Below, in pieces: positions 29,166-38,423 of a stretch of 62,416 bases of DNA. The stretch is from Legionella sp. (lineage in GTDB: Bacteria > Pseudomonadota > Gammaproteobacteria > Legionellales > Legionellaceae): assembly GCA_013697625.1 (NCBI GenBank), contig JACCWN010000086.1, positions 1 to 62,416 of the forward strand. The letters are read 5' to 3'. A program made the position numbers and the translations under genes. Within the stretch, counting starts at the first letter, position 1; each line of letters starts with the position of its first letter. The notes beneath the pieces are model-generated. The model worked only from the letters and a program-made list of their open reading frames with translations, had not been told where the DNA came from and ran no database searches.

Positions 29166-29957
29166 TTAATCATATCGCAAGCCAAGCCGCTCCAACAGCC
29201 CTGCGAGGGTATCATTATCAAAAAATTGTACTTTAAACCATCCTCCTTGGTCCGAATCGCTGCTAATTTGCACAGGGTGACCTAACTGCTCAGACAATAG
29301 AACTTGTAAGCGTTCAATGTCTCTGTCTTTTTTTGGATTTTTAGGTACCTCTAGGGGTTGTTGTTTGCGATGTTTTAGAACCTGCTCCAATTGCCTTACA
29401 GACCAATGCTGTTCAATACATTGTAAGGCTAAACCTTCTTGTTGAACTGGATCTAAACCAACCAACATCCGTGCATGCCCTAAAGACAATGATTTGTCAC
29501 TGATGTGTTGTTTTACCAAATTCGTCAAACTCAGCAAACGCATTATATTGGCTATATGACTGCGAGATTTGCCCATCAATAAGGCAATTTCTGCTTGTTG
29601 ATAATGAAACTCATTCATTAAGCGTTTATATGCACTGGCCTCTTCAATGAGATTTAAATCTTCACGTTGAATATTTTCAATGAGGCTTAAAGCACAGGCT
29701 TGTTTATCATTGTAGTTGCCTACAAGGCAGGGCAATTGAGTCAATCCTGCAATTTTTGCAGCACGCCAGCGGCGCTCTCCTGCTATGATTTCAAACCTGT
29801 GTAATGCAATATTCCTTACAATAAGTGGCTCTATTAACCCCTGAGATTCAATGGACTGAGCCAATTCTTCTAGGGCCTTTAAATCAAAATTTTCCCGAGG
29901 CTGATATTGCCCTGACTGCAATTGATCAATTGGAATTTGTAAAAATTCAGTGTGCAT
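29166..29957 (-). CDS. parB: ParB/Spo0J-family protein
   Basis: A 263-residue DNA-binding protein. It has the N-terminal ParB domain with the CTP-binding GERRWRA motif and ENIQREDLN, then a helix-turn-helix (YQQAEIALLMGKSRSHIANIMRLL) and a C-terminal dimerisation region. It is slightly short, since the usual N-terminal tail that stimulates ParA is almost absent, and no parA lies next to it. It may still load at parS; the role could also be that of an orphan ParB. AAGGA precedes the ATG and the gene begins 2 bases after rsmB. Confidence 0.9.
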   Translation of the reverse strand: MHTEFLQIPIDQLQSGQYQPRENFDLKALEELAQSIESQGLIEPLIVRNIALHRFEIIAGERRWRAAKIAGLTQLPCLVGNYNDKQACALSLIENIQREDLNLIEEASAYKRLMNEFHYQQAEIALLMGKSRSHIANIMRLLSLTNLVKQHISDKSLSLGHARMLVGLDPVQQEGLALQCIEQHWSVRQLEQVLKHRKQQPLEVPKNPKKDRDIERLQVLLSEQLGHPVQISSDSDQGGWFKVQFFDNDTLAGLLERLGLRYD

Positions 29958-29959
29958 TG

Positions 29960-31246
29960 TTATCCTTTTGACTTTAATAACACACTATAGAAAAAGCCAT
30001 CCATGCCTTGTTCTCCAGGCAAAATCTGGCGACCATGGCCTGTAGCCTGTCCCCAGGGTCCCTGAATTTCTAATACTTCACAGTCTGGCTGTAGTTGCAA
30101 AAAATGGTGGATAGATTGCTCATTTTCAGCTGGCATGACCGAGCAGGTTGCATATACTAATAACCCACCTGGAGCCAGCAAAGGCCACAGTGCATTTAAC
30201 ATATTTTTTTGGACTAGAGCCAGCGCTGCAATGTCCTCAGGCTTTCGCAATAATTTAATATCCGAGTGACGTCGGATGACCCCCGTTGCTGAACAAGGTG
30301 CATCTAATAAAATACGATCGAATAGTTGTCCATCCCACCATACATCTGGGGCATTTGCATCTCCTTGGAGGACATGAGCTTTCAAATTCAAACGGTGTAA
30401 ATTGTCTTTGACGCGGCTTAAACGCTTGGCGTCGACATCTAAGGCTACACATTCTTTCAATTGGGGTTGGCTTTCAAGTATATGACAAGTCTTGCCGCCA
30501 GGTGCACAACAAGCATCCAAAACGCGCAAGCCGGGTTTTAAATCCAGTAAGGTAGCAGCAAGTTGGGCCGCTGCATCCTGGACTGAAATCTCTCCAAGGT
30601 CAAATCCGGGAAGGCTTATGACATCACAGGGCTTAGCCAGAGTCAAGGCAGTGGGCACAGCTGAAGAAATTTGAACAATAAGTCCGGATTGTTCTAATTT
30701 TTTTATATAATCAGCCCTTGAAATTTTGTTTGTATTTACCCTGAGTGTCATGGGTGGATGCGCATCATTTGCTTTTGCTATACAAGCCCAGTCATTTGGC
30801 CAATATATTTTTAGTTGTTCAAGCAACCAAGGTGGTTGACCATATGTAAAAGCGCTATTCTCATCTAAGGCTGACATTATATCCGCGGATTGACGACAAA
30901 AATTACGCAATACTGCATTTACCAATGCTTTAGCCCAATTCTTTTTTAAGGCATTGAGTAAATCTACCGTTTCTTTAACCACCGCATAATCGGCTTGATT
31001 CATGTAATGTAATTGATAGAGTCCCATGAGCACTGCTACCCAGACTTCCATCTCCTTTGGTCTTTTTTTCATAAGTTGAAAAGCCATGGCCTCTAGACGA
31101 AAAAAATGGCGGCAAACACCAAAACACAACTCTTTTGTAAAAGCTGATAATTCTGTAGAAGACCCCATTTGTTGTGATAAGGAGGACTTATCTTGGATAA
31201 CTGCTAATAAAATCTTAAAAGCAATCAACCTATCTGTTTTTTTCAT
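29960..31246 (-). CDS. rsmB: 16S rRNA m5C967 methyltransferase RsmB
   Basis: A 428-residue enzyme with an N-terminal NusB-like RNA-binding domain (1-130) and a SAM-binding methyltransferase domain: LDACCAPGGKTCHIL (SAM site), DAPCSATGVIRRHSD (active-site Cys region) and VYATCSVMPAENE (catalytic Cys). It methylates C967 of 16S rRNA. Length matches E. coli (429). It overlaps fmt by 4 bases, the normal def-fmt-rsmB order. Confidence 0.95.
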   Translation of the reverse strand: MKKTDRLIAFKILLAVIQDKSSLSQQMGSSTELSAFTKELCFGVCRHFFRLEAMAFQLMKKRPKEMEVWVAVLMGLYQLHYMNQADYAVVKETVDLLNALKKNWAKALVNAVLRNFCRQSADIMSALDENSAFTYGQPPWLLEQLKIYWPNDWACIAKANDAHPPMTLRVNTNKISRADYIKKLEQSGLIVQISSAVPTALTLAKPCDVISLPGFDLGEISVQDAAAQLAATLLDLKPGLRVLDACCAPGGKTCHILESQPQLKECVALDVDAKRLSRVKDNLHRLNLKAHVLQGDANAPDVWWDGQLFDRILLDAPCSATGVIRRHSDIKLLRKPEDIAALALVQKNMLNALWPLLAPGGLLVYATCSVMPAENEQSIHHFLQLQPDCEVLEIQGPWGQATGHGRQILPGEQGMDGFFYSVLLKSKG

Positions 31247-32187
31247 TGCAATAAGCCACCTACTTGAAATTCATTTTTATTAGAATTCAACCACTGGCTT
31301 ACAGTAATTACTTTTGACCCTGGAAATTGCATAGAGGTGATTCGTATCAATTTATCACCGGTTGAGACCAAAATGCCTTGTTTATCGATTTTTACGATGG
31401 TCCCAGGGGGTTGATTACAACTGGCGTCTACATAGTCAGCTTGATGGATACGCAAAGGTTTGTAGCCAAGCGCTGTATAAGCAATGGGCCAAGGATTATA
31501 AGCCCGAATCTGTCTATCAATGGTAAGCGCTGTGTCCTGCCAATCGATCTTTGCATCCTCTTTAGTGATTTTTGAGGCATAGGTTATAAAATCATCACCT
31601 TGGATGGTGGTATGACACTGGCTGGCTGCCAAAGCATTCAAGGTCTCTAATAGCGGCTTGGCAGACAAGTGAGCTAATGTATCATGTAAGCTACCAGCCG
31701 TATCTAATGGCTGTATTGGGCATACGACTTTGCAAAACATCGGACCTGTGTCCATACCTATGTCCATTTGCATGATGGTAATGCCTGTCTGCTTATCCCC
31801 CTGCAAAATGGCCTGCTGTATTGGAGAGGCCCCACGCCAACGTGGTAATAAAGAAGCATGTACATTCAAACACCCCAAAGGGGGTATATCAAGTACTGCC
31901 TTTGGCAATATCAGCCCATAAGCAATGACTAGGATGACATCAGGCTCTAAAGCTTTAAGGGTTTTTATCTCCTCAGGGTCTTTGAAATGAAGGGGTTGAA
32001 AAATGGGTAATTGATTTTGCAAAGCCCACTGTTTGACAGCTGAAGCCTGCAACAGGCGACCACGGCCAGCAGGCCGGTCCGGTTGTGTGTAAATGGCTAC
32101 AAGCTCATGAGTTGAGTGTTTTAAGGCCTCTAAGACAGGGATTCCAAATTCTGGTGTGCCAGCAAACACGATACGAAGAGAATTCAT
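31243..32187 (-). CDS. fmt: Methionyl-tRNA formyltransferase
   Basis: A 314-residue enzyme that formylates initiator Met-tRNA. Motifs: VFAGTPEFGIPVLEAL at the start, NVHASLLPRWRGASPIQ with the formyl-THF site and catalytic N-H-D arrangement, and TGITIMQMDIGMDTGP. The C-terminal anticodon-side domain ends with QWLNSNKNEFQVG. Overlaps def by 4 bases upstream and rsmB by 4 bases downstream. Confidence 0.96.
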   Translation of the reverse strand: MNSLRIVFAGTPEFGIPVLEALKHSTHELVAIYTQPDRPAGRGRLLQASAVKQWALQNQLPIFQPLHFKDPEEIKTLKALEPDVILVIAYGLILPKAVLDIPPLGCLNVHASLLPRWRGASPIQQAILQGDKQTGITIMQMDIGMDTGPMFCKVVCPIQPLDTAGSLHDTLAHLSAKPLLETLNALAASQCHTTIQGDDFITYASKITKEDAKIDWQDTALTIDRQIRAYNPWPIAYTALGYKPLRIHQADYVDASCNQPPGTIVKIDKQGILVSTGDKLIRITSMQFPGSKVITVSQWLNSNKNEFQVGGLLQ

Positions 32188-32696
32188 AAGTTACGAGCTT
32201 TAGCGCGCTTGTACTTGTCTAATTTTTTGCGTGCCATCATTCTTTTTAAGGGGGACAACAGGTCAATGAATAGCTTACCGTTTAAATGATCGATCTCATG
32301 TTGTAAACATTCAGCGAGCAAACCATCCGCTTGTATTTCAAAAGGCTTGCCATTTCTATCTAAAGCTTTAACGGTTACTTTTTCTGCGCGCACGACTTTG
32401 TCATAAGCACCAGGAACAGACAAACACCCCTCCTCAAAATCTTTTTGTCCAGTAGAGGATACAATTTCTGGGTTAATAATAACCAACTGATTGCTTTTAT
32501 CGCCTATCACATCGATGACTGATAACTGTAAACTAATTCCAATTTGAGGAGCAGCAAGTCCAACCCCTCGGGCGTTGTACATGGTTTCAAACATATCACT
32601 AATCAACTCCTGCAAAGCATCATCAAAGACGTCTATTGCTTTAGCAACCTGTCGCAATCGAGGATCAGGTAAGTAGATGATTTTACGAATAGTCAT
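32184..32696 (-). CDS. def: Peptide deformylase
   Basis: A 170-residue metalloenzyme that removes the formyl group from new proteins. All three active-site motifs are present: GVGLAAPQIG, EEGCLSVPG and QHEIDHLNGKLF. ATG 32696 is chosen because AGAG stands at the right distance; a TTG two codons upstream is possible. It opens the def-fmt-rsmB-parB-dacB run and is divergent from dprA (84 bases between starts). Confidence 0.96.
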   Translation of the reverse strand: MTIRKIIYLPDPRLRQVAKAIDVFDDALQELISDMFETMYNARGVGLAAPQIGISLQLSVIDVIGDKSNQLVIINPEIVSSTGQKDFEEGCLSVPGAYDKVVRAEKVTVKALDRNGKPFEIQADGLLAECLQHEIDHLNGKLFIDLLSPLKRMMARKKLDKYKRAKARNL

Positions 32697-32780
32697 ATGC
32701 AATTCTCTTTAAAATAACGAGATATTATCTCTGAAATACAGTAATATTACAAGTTCCAACCCACGCATCGTATAAAACAA

Positions 32781-33866
32781 ATGACCAATTTACCCTATTT
32801 CCTCGCCTTAAATCGGATGAACAAAGTCGGCCCCCGAACTGTAAATCTTTTATTAAACCGTTGGCCAAATTTAGAAAACATGTTCAAATTAAACCAAGCC
32901 CAGTTAGAAGACCAAGGCTTAACACCCCTTTTGGCTCATACCATTTCAAATTTTTCTCTTGATAACATCACTGAAGATTTAAAATGGATGCAGGCAGCAA
33001 CAGAAAATCAAATCCTTTGCTGGGATTCACCAAACTACCCTGCTCTTTTAAAAGAAATTCCAGACCCACCCATCATTTTATATGCACAAGGACATGTATC
33101 TGCCCTTGAGCCGCCAAGATTGGCCATTGTTGGCAGTCGTAATCCTTCCATGACGGGTGCTGAGAATGCTAAGCACTTTGCTAAAGTACTTTCACCTTAT
33201 GGAATCACCATTGTGAGTGGGCTTGCATTGGGCATTGATGCTCAAGCCCATTGGGGATGTTTGGAATCCTTGGGACAAACCATAGCTGTATTAGGTACAG
33301 GTATTGATATCATCTATCCGCGTCGACATAACAGGTTAGCTGACAAGATTCGGGAAAAAGGGCTCATAATTACAGAATTTCCCTTAAAAAGCCCGCCAAT
33401 AGCTGGACATTTCCCCCGTAGAAATCGTATAATAAGCGGTCTGTCCTTATGCACTTTGGTTATTGAGGCTGCAATTAAAAGTGGCTCTTTAATTACTGCT
33501 CGGATGGCCATGGAACAAAATAGAGATGTATTGGCTATCCCAGGTTCAATCCATAATCCATTGGCTCGTGGCTGCCACTATTTATTACAACAAGGCGCTA
33601 AATTAGTAACCTCGGTTGCCGATGTGCTCGAGGAGTTTAGACTAGATTATCAGCAACCCCTTGCCAATAAAGCCAATTTATCCCTTGCCTTTGGGAATGA
33701 TTACCTAGTAAAGTGCATTGGTTTTGAGATGACAAGCATTGATCAAATCATTTTACGCAGTGGTAAAACGGTTGAGCAAATCATCGGTGATCTTGCTCGT
33801 TTAGAAATGCTCGGTGTCATTTTGTCCGTACCTGGCGGTTATATAAGGTGTAATTATGAAAGATAA
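32781..33866 (+). CDS. dprA: DNA processing protein DprA
   Basis: A 361-residue protein that loads RecA on incoming single-stranded DNA during natural transformation. The Rossmann-like core shows VGSRNPSMTG, GLALGIDAQAHWG, VLGTGIDIIYPRRH, FPRRNRIISGLS and LVIEAAIKSGSLITA. A C-terminal winged-helix (IDQIILRSGKTVEQIIGDL) is present. It overlaps smg by 11 bases. Confidence 0.95.
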   Translation: MTNLPYFLALNRMNKVGPRTVNLLLNRWPNLENMFKLNQAQLEDQGLTPLLAHTISNFSLDNITEDLKWMQAATENQILCWDSPNYPALLKEIPDPPIILYAQGHVSALEPPRLAIVGSRNPSMTGAENAKHFAKVLSPYGITIVSGLALGIDAQAHWGCLESLGQTIAVLGTGIDIIYPRRHNRLADKIREKGLIITEFPLKSPPIAGHFPRRNRIISGLSLCTLVIEAAIKSGSLITARMAMEQNRDVLAIPGSIHNPLARGCHYLLQQGAKLVTSVADVLEEFRLDYQQPLANKANLSLAFGNDYLVKCIGFEMTSIDQIILRSGKTVEQIIGDLARLEMLGVILSVPGGYIRCNYER

Positions 33867-34281
33867 CTTATTTGAAATGCTCATGAATTTATTCGAAACC
33901 AGTTTAACCAAACTGCAAGAAAGGCAGACATCACACACTTCTACCGATGATGAATCAACAGCGGCCACGCAATCAGTAGAACTTAAATTCATTCAGACAG
34001 CCAAATCCAGTTCTACTCGAATTTTTACCCAGGAAGAGCAACTCAAACTTAGCAAATCAAGTTATCAGTTTTTAAAACGCATGGTCCTTTGGAGCATCAT
34101 AGATTCAGAAGTTTTAGAACTCATTATGAACCAGTTGAGTTTTTCTGATTCAAATATCATTACTTTAGAAGAAACAAAATGGACAATTAGAACAGTATTG
34201 TCTACCTTTTTAAATGAAGATCAATTATCTTTCCTTGATTTGGTACTTTATCAAAAAGAAGATGCATACCTAACGCACTAA
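33856..34281 (+). CDS. smg: Smg family protein (DUF494)
   Basis: A 141-residue small acidic protein of the Smg/DUF494 family, recognised by MKDNLFEMLMNLFE at the start, the SSTRIFTQEEQLKLS centre and its place between dprA and topA, which is conserved in gammaproteobacteria. The central part (DESTAATQS) is a variable linker. Its function is not well established. Confidence 0.9.
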   Translation: MKDNLFEMLMNLFETSLTKLQERQTSHTSTDDESTAATQSVELKFIQTAKSSSTRIFTQEEQLKLSKSSYQFLKRMVLWSIIDSEVLELIMNQLSFSDSNIITLEETKWTIRTVLSTFLNEDQLSFLDLVLYQKEDAYLTH

Positions 34282-34307
34282 CTTAATATAAACAGGTTTA
34301 TTTACCT

Positions 34308-36584
34308 ATGAGCAAACATTTGGTCATTGTCGAGTCTCCGGCAAAAGCTAAGACTATTCAAAAATATTTAGGCCCTGACTATGAAGTCTTAGCCTCCTAC
34401 GGACATGTTCGGGACTTACCTGCCCGCAAGGGGTCAGTCAATCCAGATGATAACTTCCACATGACCTATGCACCGCTTGAAAAAAATGCAAGACACATTG
34501 AGATGATAGCCAAAGCCTTAAAAAAATCAGATTCACTACTGCTGGCAACGGATCCAGATAGAGAAGGTGAGGCCATTTCTTGGCATATCGTTGAGCTCAT
34601 GAAAGAAAAGAAAGCATTGAAAGACAAACAAATCCATAGAATTTTTTTTAATGAAATCACAAAATCGGCGGTACAAGACGCGATAAATAATCCACGAACC
34701 ATATCCATGGATTTAGTCAACGCTCAACAAGCACGTCGTGCTTTAGATTATCTGGTTGGTTTTAACTTATCTCCTTTATTATGGAAAAAAATCAGAAGAG
34801 GCCTTTCAGCCGGTCGAGTACAAAGCCCCGCACTACGGCTTATTGCAGAAAGAGAAATTGAAATCGAAGCCTTTGTTTCACAAGAATATTGGAAAATCCT
34901 TGCTGAATGTCAGCATGCAAAAGCCACATTTGAAGCCAGGTTAACCCATTACCAACAAGAAAAATTAGAACAATTTTCTATAAAACAAGACATTGAAGCT
35001 TATAAAATTCGCGACAAACTCATTCAAGATGCTCAAGGACTTTTGGTTGTAAGACAAGTTGAAAAGAAACAGCGCAAACGCAAACCATCCCCACCTTTTA
35101 TAACCTCTTCCCTACAACAAGAGGCTGCACGCAAACTGGGCTTTACTGCCCGTAAAACAATGATGGTGGCACAACAACTCTATGAAGGGATAGACATAGG
35201 CACGGGTACAGTTGGTTTGATTTCATATATGCGTACGGATTCAGTTAATTTGGCCGCTGAGGCCATAGAAGAGATACGTAATTATATAGAAGAACGGTAC
35301 GGAGAATCCAACAGACCCAAAGAACCACGCCTGTATAAAACCAAATCAAAAAATGCCCAGGAAGCGCATGAAGCCATTCGCCCCACTTCAATTAAACGAA
35401 GTCCTGACATGGTAGAGGCCTCCTTATCTGCCGAACAATTTAAACTATACAGCCTCATTTGGAAGCGCACCTTAGCCTGTCAGATGTCAGATGCCATCAT
35501 GGATACAGTAGCCGTAGATTTTACCTGTGGTGATAAGGGCAATATTTTTCGGGCAAATGGCTCGACGGTTACCTTCCCAGGGTTTCTTACTGTGTATGAA
35601 GAAGGGCGGGATGATTCCAAAGATGAAGAGGTTGAAGGCCTGTTGCCAGTGTTTGTTGTTGGTGAAAAAGTCACTGTGTTAGATATCACTACCACACAAC
35701 ATTTTACGGAACCACCCCCAAGATATTCTGAAGCTACCTTGGTGAAAGCGCTAGAAGAATATGACATAGGCCGCCCTTCTACCTATGCCTCCATCATTCA
35801 TACCTTACAACAACGTGAATACGTTATAGTTGATAAAAAAAGATTTTTTCCAACAGACGTTGGGCGCATAGTAAATCAATTTTTAACCAAGCATTTTACA
35901 AGATATGTTGATTATCAATTCACAGCCCAATTAGAAGATACGCTGGATGCTGTGGCCCGAGGTGAAAAAGAATGGGTGCCGGTCTTAGAAGACTTTTGGC
36001 AACCCTTTATTCAACAGATACAAGAAACTGATGAACAGGTACAACGTAAGGATGTGACAACTGAACTCTTAGATGAAGCATGTCCAAAATGTGGTAAAAC
36101 CTTATCCATACGCTTGGGCAAACGCGGTCGCTTTATCGGATGCACTGCTTATCCTGAATGTGATTATACCCAAGATCTAGGCCAAGATGGTAAAACAGAA
36201 CCTGAAATAGTAGAAGACAGAAGTTGTCCTATTTGCTCTAGCCCCTTACATATAAAAAGCGGGCGTTATGGCAGGTTCATCGGCTGTAGTAGTTATCCAC
36301 AATGCAAACATATGGAGCCTCTAGAAAAACCTCAAGACACCGGTGTAATTTGTCCAAAATGCAATAAAGGACATATTTTACAAAGAAAATCCAGAAAAGG
36401 GAAAATTTTCTATTCTTGTGGAGAGTATCCAACTTGTAAGTATGCCCTCTGGAATGAACCCCTTGATAAAGCCTGCCCAAAATGCCATTGGCCTATACTG
36501 ACATTAAAAGAAAGTAAAAAATTTGGCCGCCAAATCCTTTGCCCTCAAGATGGCTGCGGTTATTTAGAAAATGAAGGTAGTTGA
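34308..36584 (+). CDS. topA: DNA topoisomerase I
   Basis: A 758-residue type IA topoisomerase that relaxes negative supercoils. It has the Toprim domain (VIVESPAKAKTIQKYLG, TDPDREGEAISWH), the active-site Tyr in GLISYMRTDSVNL, and RPSTYASIIHTLQQREYV. The C-terminus has four Cys4 zinc-ribbon units (first CPKCGKTL, later CPICSSPL, CPKCNKGH, CPKCHWPI). It is a little shorter than the E. coli enzyme (865). The next 400 bases have no gene. Confidence 0.96.
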   Translation: MSKHLVIVESPAKAKTIQKYLGPDYEVLASYGHVRDLPARKGSVNPDDNFHMTYAPLEKNARHIEMIAKALKKSDSLLLATDPDREGEAISWHIVELMKEKKALKDKQIHRIFFNEITKSAVQDAINNPRTISMDLVNAQQARRALDYLVGFNLSPLLWKKIRRGLSAGRVQSPALRLIAEREIEIEAFVSQEYWKILAECQHAKATFEARLTHYQQEKLEQFSIKQDIEAYKIRDKLIQDAQGLLVVRQVEKKQRKRKPSPPFITSSLQQEAARKLGFTARKTMMVAQQLYEGIDIGTGTVGLISYMRTDSVNLAAEAIEEIRNYIEERYGESNRPKEPRLYKTKSKNAQEAHEAIRPTSIKRSPDMVEASLSAEQFKLYSLIWKRTLACQMSDAIMDTVAVDFTCGDKGNIFRANGSTVTFPGFLTVYEEGRDDSKDEEVEGLLPVFVVGEKVTVLDITTTQHFTEPPPRYSEATLVKALEEYDIGRPSTYASIIHTLQQREYVIVDKKRFFPTDVGRIVNQFLTKHFTRYVDYQFTAQLEDTLDAVARGEKEWVPVLEDFWQPFIQQIQETDEQVQRKDVTTELLDEACPKCGKTLSIRLGKRGRFIGCTAYPECDYTQDLGQDGKTEPEIVEDRSCPICSSPLHIKSGRYGRFIGCSSYPQCKHMEPLEKPQDTGVICPKCNKGHILQRKSRKGKIFYSCGEYPTCKYALWNEPLDKACPKCHWPILTLKESKKFGRQILCPQDGCGYLENEGS

Positions 36585-36675
36585 TAATTTACAATTTAAA
36601 AAATTGAATTATAAGCCCTTTACCAGAGCAATCGTACCTAATTTGACCTCATCCCCAGCCAATCAGCGCTGACCT

Positions 36676-36761
36676 TATATCATCACGATAAAAGCGAGGG
36701 ATCCGTGTATAGCACCATGCTCCCTAATACACCCGACCCTCGCTGTTATCTTGATGATATA
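36676..36761. repeat. Large imperfect palindrome between topA and the RiPP locus
   Basis: Left arm 36676-36700 (TATATCATCACGATAAAAGC then GAGGG) pairs with 36737-36761 at about 22 of 25 positions. The loop contains AGCACCATGCTCCCTAATAC, which recurs with two changes at 52713-52737. It is probably a REP/MITE-like element and may terminate topA. Confidence 0.75.
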
Positions 36762-36923
36762 AAGTTATTCGGAGTAGCTCGGGATGACGACAATAATCGC
36801 CCTGTTGTTGTAACAAGGTACCTTACCTTTCAAAGATAAATAAATCCTTCCACCAGCGATTTTATTATACGTTTTCTCTATACTAACCATTTACTTTGAA
36901 GTAATCATAAAATACAATGATGT

Positions 36924-36950
36924 AAGTTACATTTAACATTTATGTAACTT
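36924..36950. promoter_or_regulatory. Inverted repeat upstream of the RiPP precursor
   Basis: AAGTTACAT (36924-36932) and ATGTAACTT (36942-36950) form perfect 9-bp arms with a 9-base spacer. A TACAAT box follows at 36953, 30 bases before the precursor ATG at 36988. Its position fits an operator overlapping the promoter. The regulator is unknown. Confidence 0.55.
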
Positions 36951-36987
36951 GATACAATAGCAGTGTTCAACAACATGGAGAGTAACA

Positions 36988-37170
36988 ATGGAAACCAACC
37001 AAGAAAGATCAAGGCCTTTGGCGTATACATTAGCTAAAGAATTAAACATCAATGAGCTCGAAGCAATCTCAGGTGGAGAACTAAGAGCAACAACTCAGAG
37101 ACAGTGTTTAAGACCAACAGGTAACATAGGGTGTATGGATGCAGAAATTGATATAACCATCGATTGGTAA
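36988..37170 (+). CDS. Graspetide-type RiPP precursor with double-glycine leader
   Basis: A 60-residue peptide. Residues 1-30 form a leader that ends KELNINELEAISGG, the double-glycine leader consensus (acidic E-L-x-x-I-S-G-G) seen in bacteriocin-like precursors. Residues 31-60 are the presumed core: ELRATTQRQC, LRPTGNIGCM and DAEIDITIDW. The core has four Thr and five acidic residues, which are donors and acceptors for side-chain ester bonds, and two Cys (40 and 49). GGAGAG precedes the ATG. The next genes encode an ATP-grasp ligase and a HEAT-repeat protein. No peptidase or transporter was seen nearby, so leader removal must be done elsewhere. The chemistry is inferred from the ligase. Confidence 0.8.
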   Translation: METNQERSRPLAYTLAKELNINELEAISGGELRATTQRQCLRPTGNIGCMDAEIDITIDW

Positions 37171-37208
37171 AGTATGAGTAAGGCAGGATATATCTGTTGT
37201 GCCTGCTG

Positions 37209-37248
37209 TGCAGTGTTTCATTTTAGAAACTCTTGATGAAACACTGCA
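37209..37248 (+). promoter_or_regulatory. Stem-loop between precursor and ligase genes
   Basis: TGCAGTGTTTCAT (37209-37221) and ATGAAACACTGCA (37236-37248) form a perfect 13-bp stem with a 14-base loop. No U-run follows, so it is not a classical terminator. Its position after the precursor suggests mRNA stabilisation or attenuation that yields more precursor than ligase. Confidence 0.7.
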
Positions 37249-37316
37249 GCTTACCCCCAAAGTGTTTTGAAAAGAACGCATTAATGCCCTACTTAAACGG
37301 ATACAAAAAGGATTTT

Positions 37317-38414
37317 ATGAGATTTTTAATACCTACGGAGCCTGATGATCTACATGCACTTCTTGTGAAAATTGCCCTTGAAGACATTGGACACCAGGTC
37401 AGACTCTTATTCACAGCTGATCACCCAACCAAACAAACCAATTCACTCTATGTAGATAATGATGTATATCATTGGAAAAGTGCTGATGATGAACAGTCTT
37501 GCGAAGAAAACGACTACGATGTTGTCTGGTGGCGACGTGCTAGGAAACCCCATTTGCCTGAAAATTTAACACATCCAGAAGATTATGCCTTTGTTAAAAG
37601 AGAAAACGCTTTATTTCATGAGTCTTTAACTTCAAACATCGCTCCAAAGGCATGGTGGATAAATAACAAAGAAGCTGCAAATCGAGCCAACTTTAAAATA
37701 CTACAATTGAGAATAGCCAGCCAATGCAAGTTGATGATACCTAAAACCTTATGTACCAATGATAAAAAGGAAATAGAGTACTTTCTAAAAAAACAGGCCA
37801 AACAGGAGATTATCTACAAACCCTTGTGTTCTAATGTCTGGTTTGAAAAAGACAAGATCAAAATGACTTACACCAGTAAAATCAAAGCATCTGACTTGGA
37901 TGATATGTCTTTAAAATTGGTGCCAGGCATATATCAACCCGAAATTAAAAAAAAATACGAACTAAGGGTTACATGTTTTGGTAGATATTGTGTAGCAGCA
38001 AAAATAGACTCCCAAGCACATGAGGACAGCAAATTGGATTGGCGGGCCATGGATGGTTCTCATTTAAATGTACAACCCTATCATTTGCCCACCTTGATAC
38101 AAAATCAAATCCATCAGTTCATGGATACCTTAGGTATAGTTTTTGGTTCTTTCGACTTTATTGTTACACCTGACAATGAATATATATTTCTTGAGGTAAA
38201 TGAGCAGGGTCAATTTTTATGGCTTGATGATTTTAATCTAGACTTCAAACTTCTGGATATTTTTATCCAATTCATTTGTAATAAATCAAAAAATTTCACC
38301 TGGCGACCTGAAAATTGTCTACATTCAATAGATAAATATAAAACCCAAATGCAGGTTCAATTTGAAAGAAATATGAAACATCATGTGTTTTTAAATGGCT
38401 GTACAATTACCTAG
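37317..38414 (+). CDS. ATP-grasp peptide macrocyclase, MvdC/MvdD (graspetide) type
   Basis: A 365-residue ATP-grasp ligase. The N-terminal half has the pre-ATP-grasp pattern of microviridin-type ligases: YDVVWWRRARKP, HESL, AWWINN with K-I-L-Q-L, then MIPKTLCTND. The ATP-grasp half shows IIYKPLCSN, KKYELRVTCFGRYCVAAKID, the S-Q and D-W-R pair, GIVFGSFDFIVTPDN and IFLEVNEQGQF. These enzymes activate Asp/Glu side chains as acyl phosphates and close ester or amide rings on a precursor peptide. ATG 37317 is chosen because AAGGA stands five bases before it. It lies 146 bases after the precursor and 9 bases before the HEAT gene. Confidence 0.87.
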   Translation: MRFLIPTEPDDLHALLVKIALEDIGHQVRLLFTADHPTKQTNSLYVDNDVYHWKSADDEQSCEENDYDVVWWRRARKPHLPENLTHPEDYAFVKRENALFHESLTSNIAPKAWWINNKEAANRANFKILQLRIASQCKLMIPKTLCTNDKKEIEYFLKKQAKQEIIYKPLCSNVWFEKDKIKMTYTSKIKASDLDDMSLKLVPGIYQPEIKKKYELRVTCFGRYCVAAKIDSQAHEDSKLDWRAMDGSHLNVQPYHLPTLIQNQIHQFMDTLGIVFGSFDFIVTPDNEYIFLEVNEQGQFLWLDDFNLDFKLLDIFIQFICNKSKNFTWRPENCLHSIDKYKTQMQVQFERNMKHHVFLNGCTIT

Positions 38415-38423
38415 GAGCGTGTT

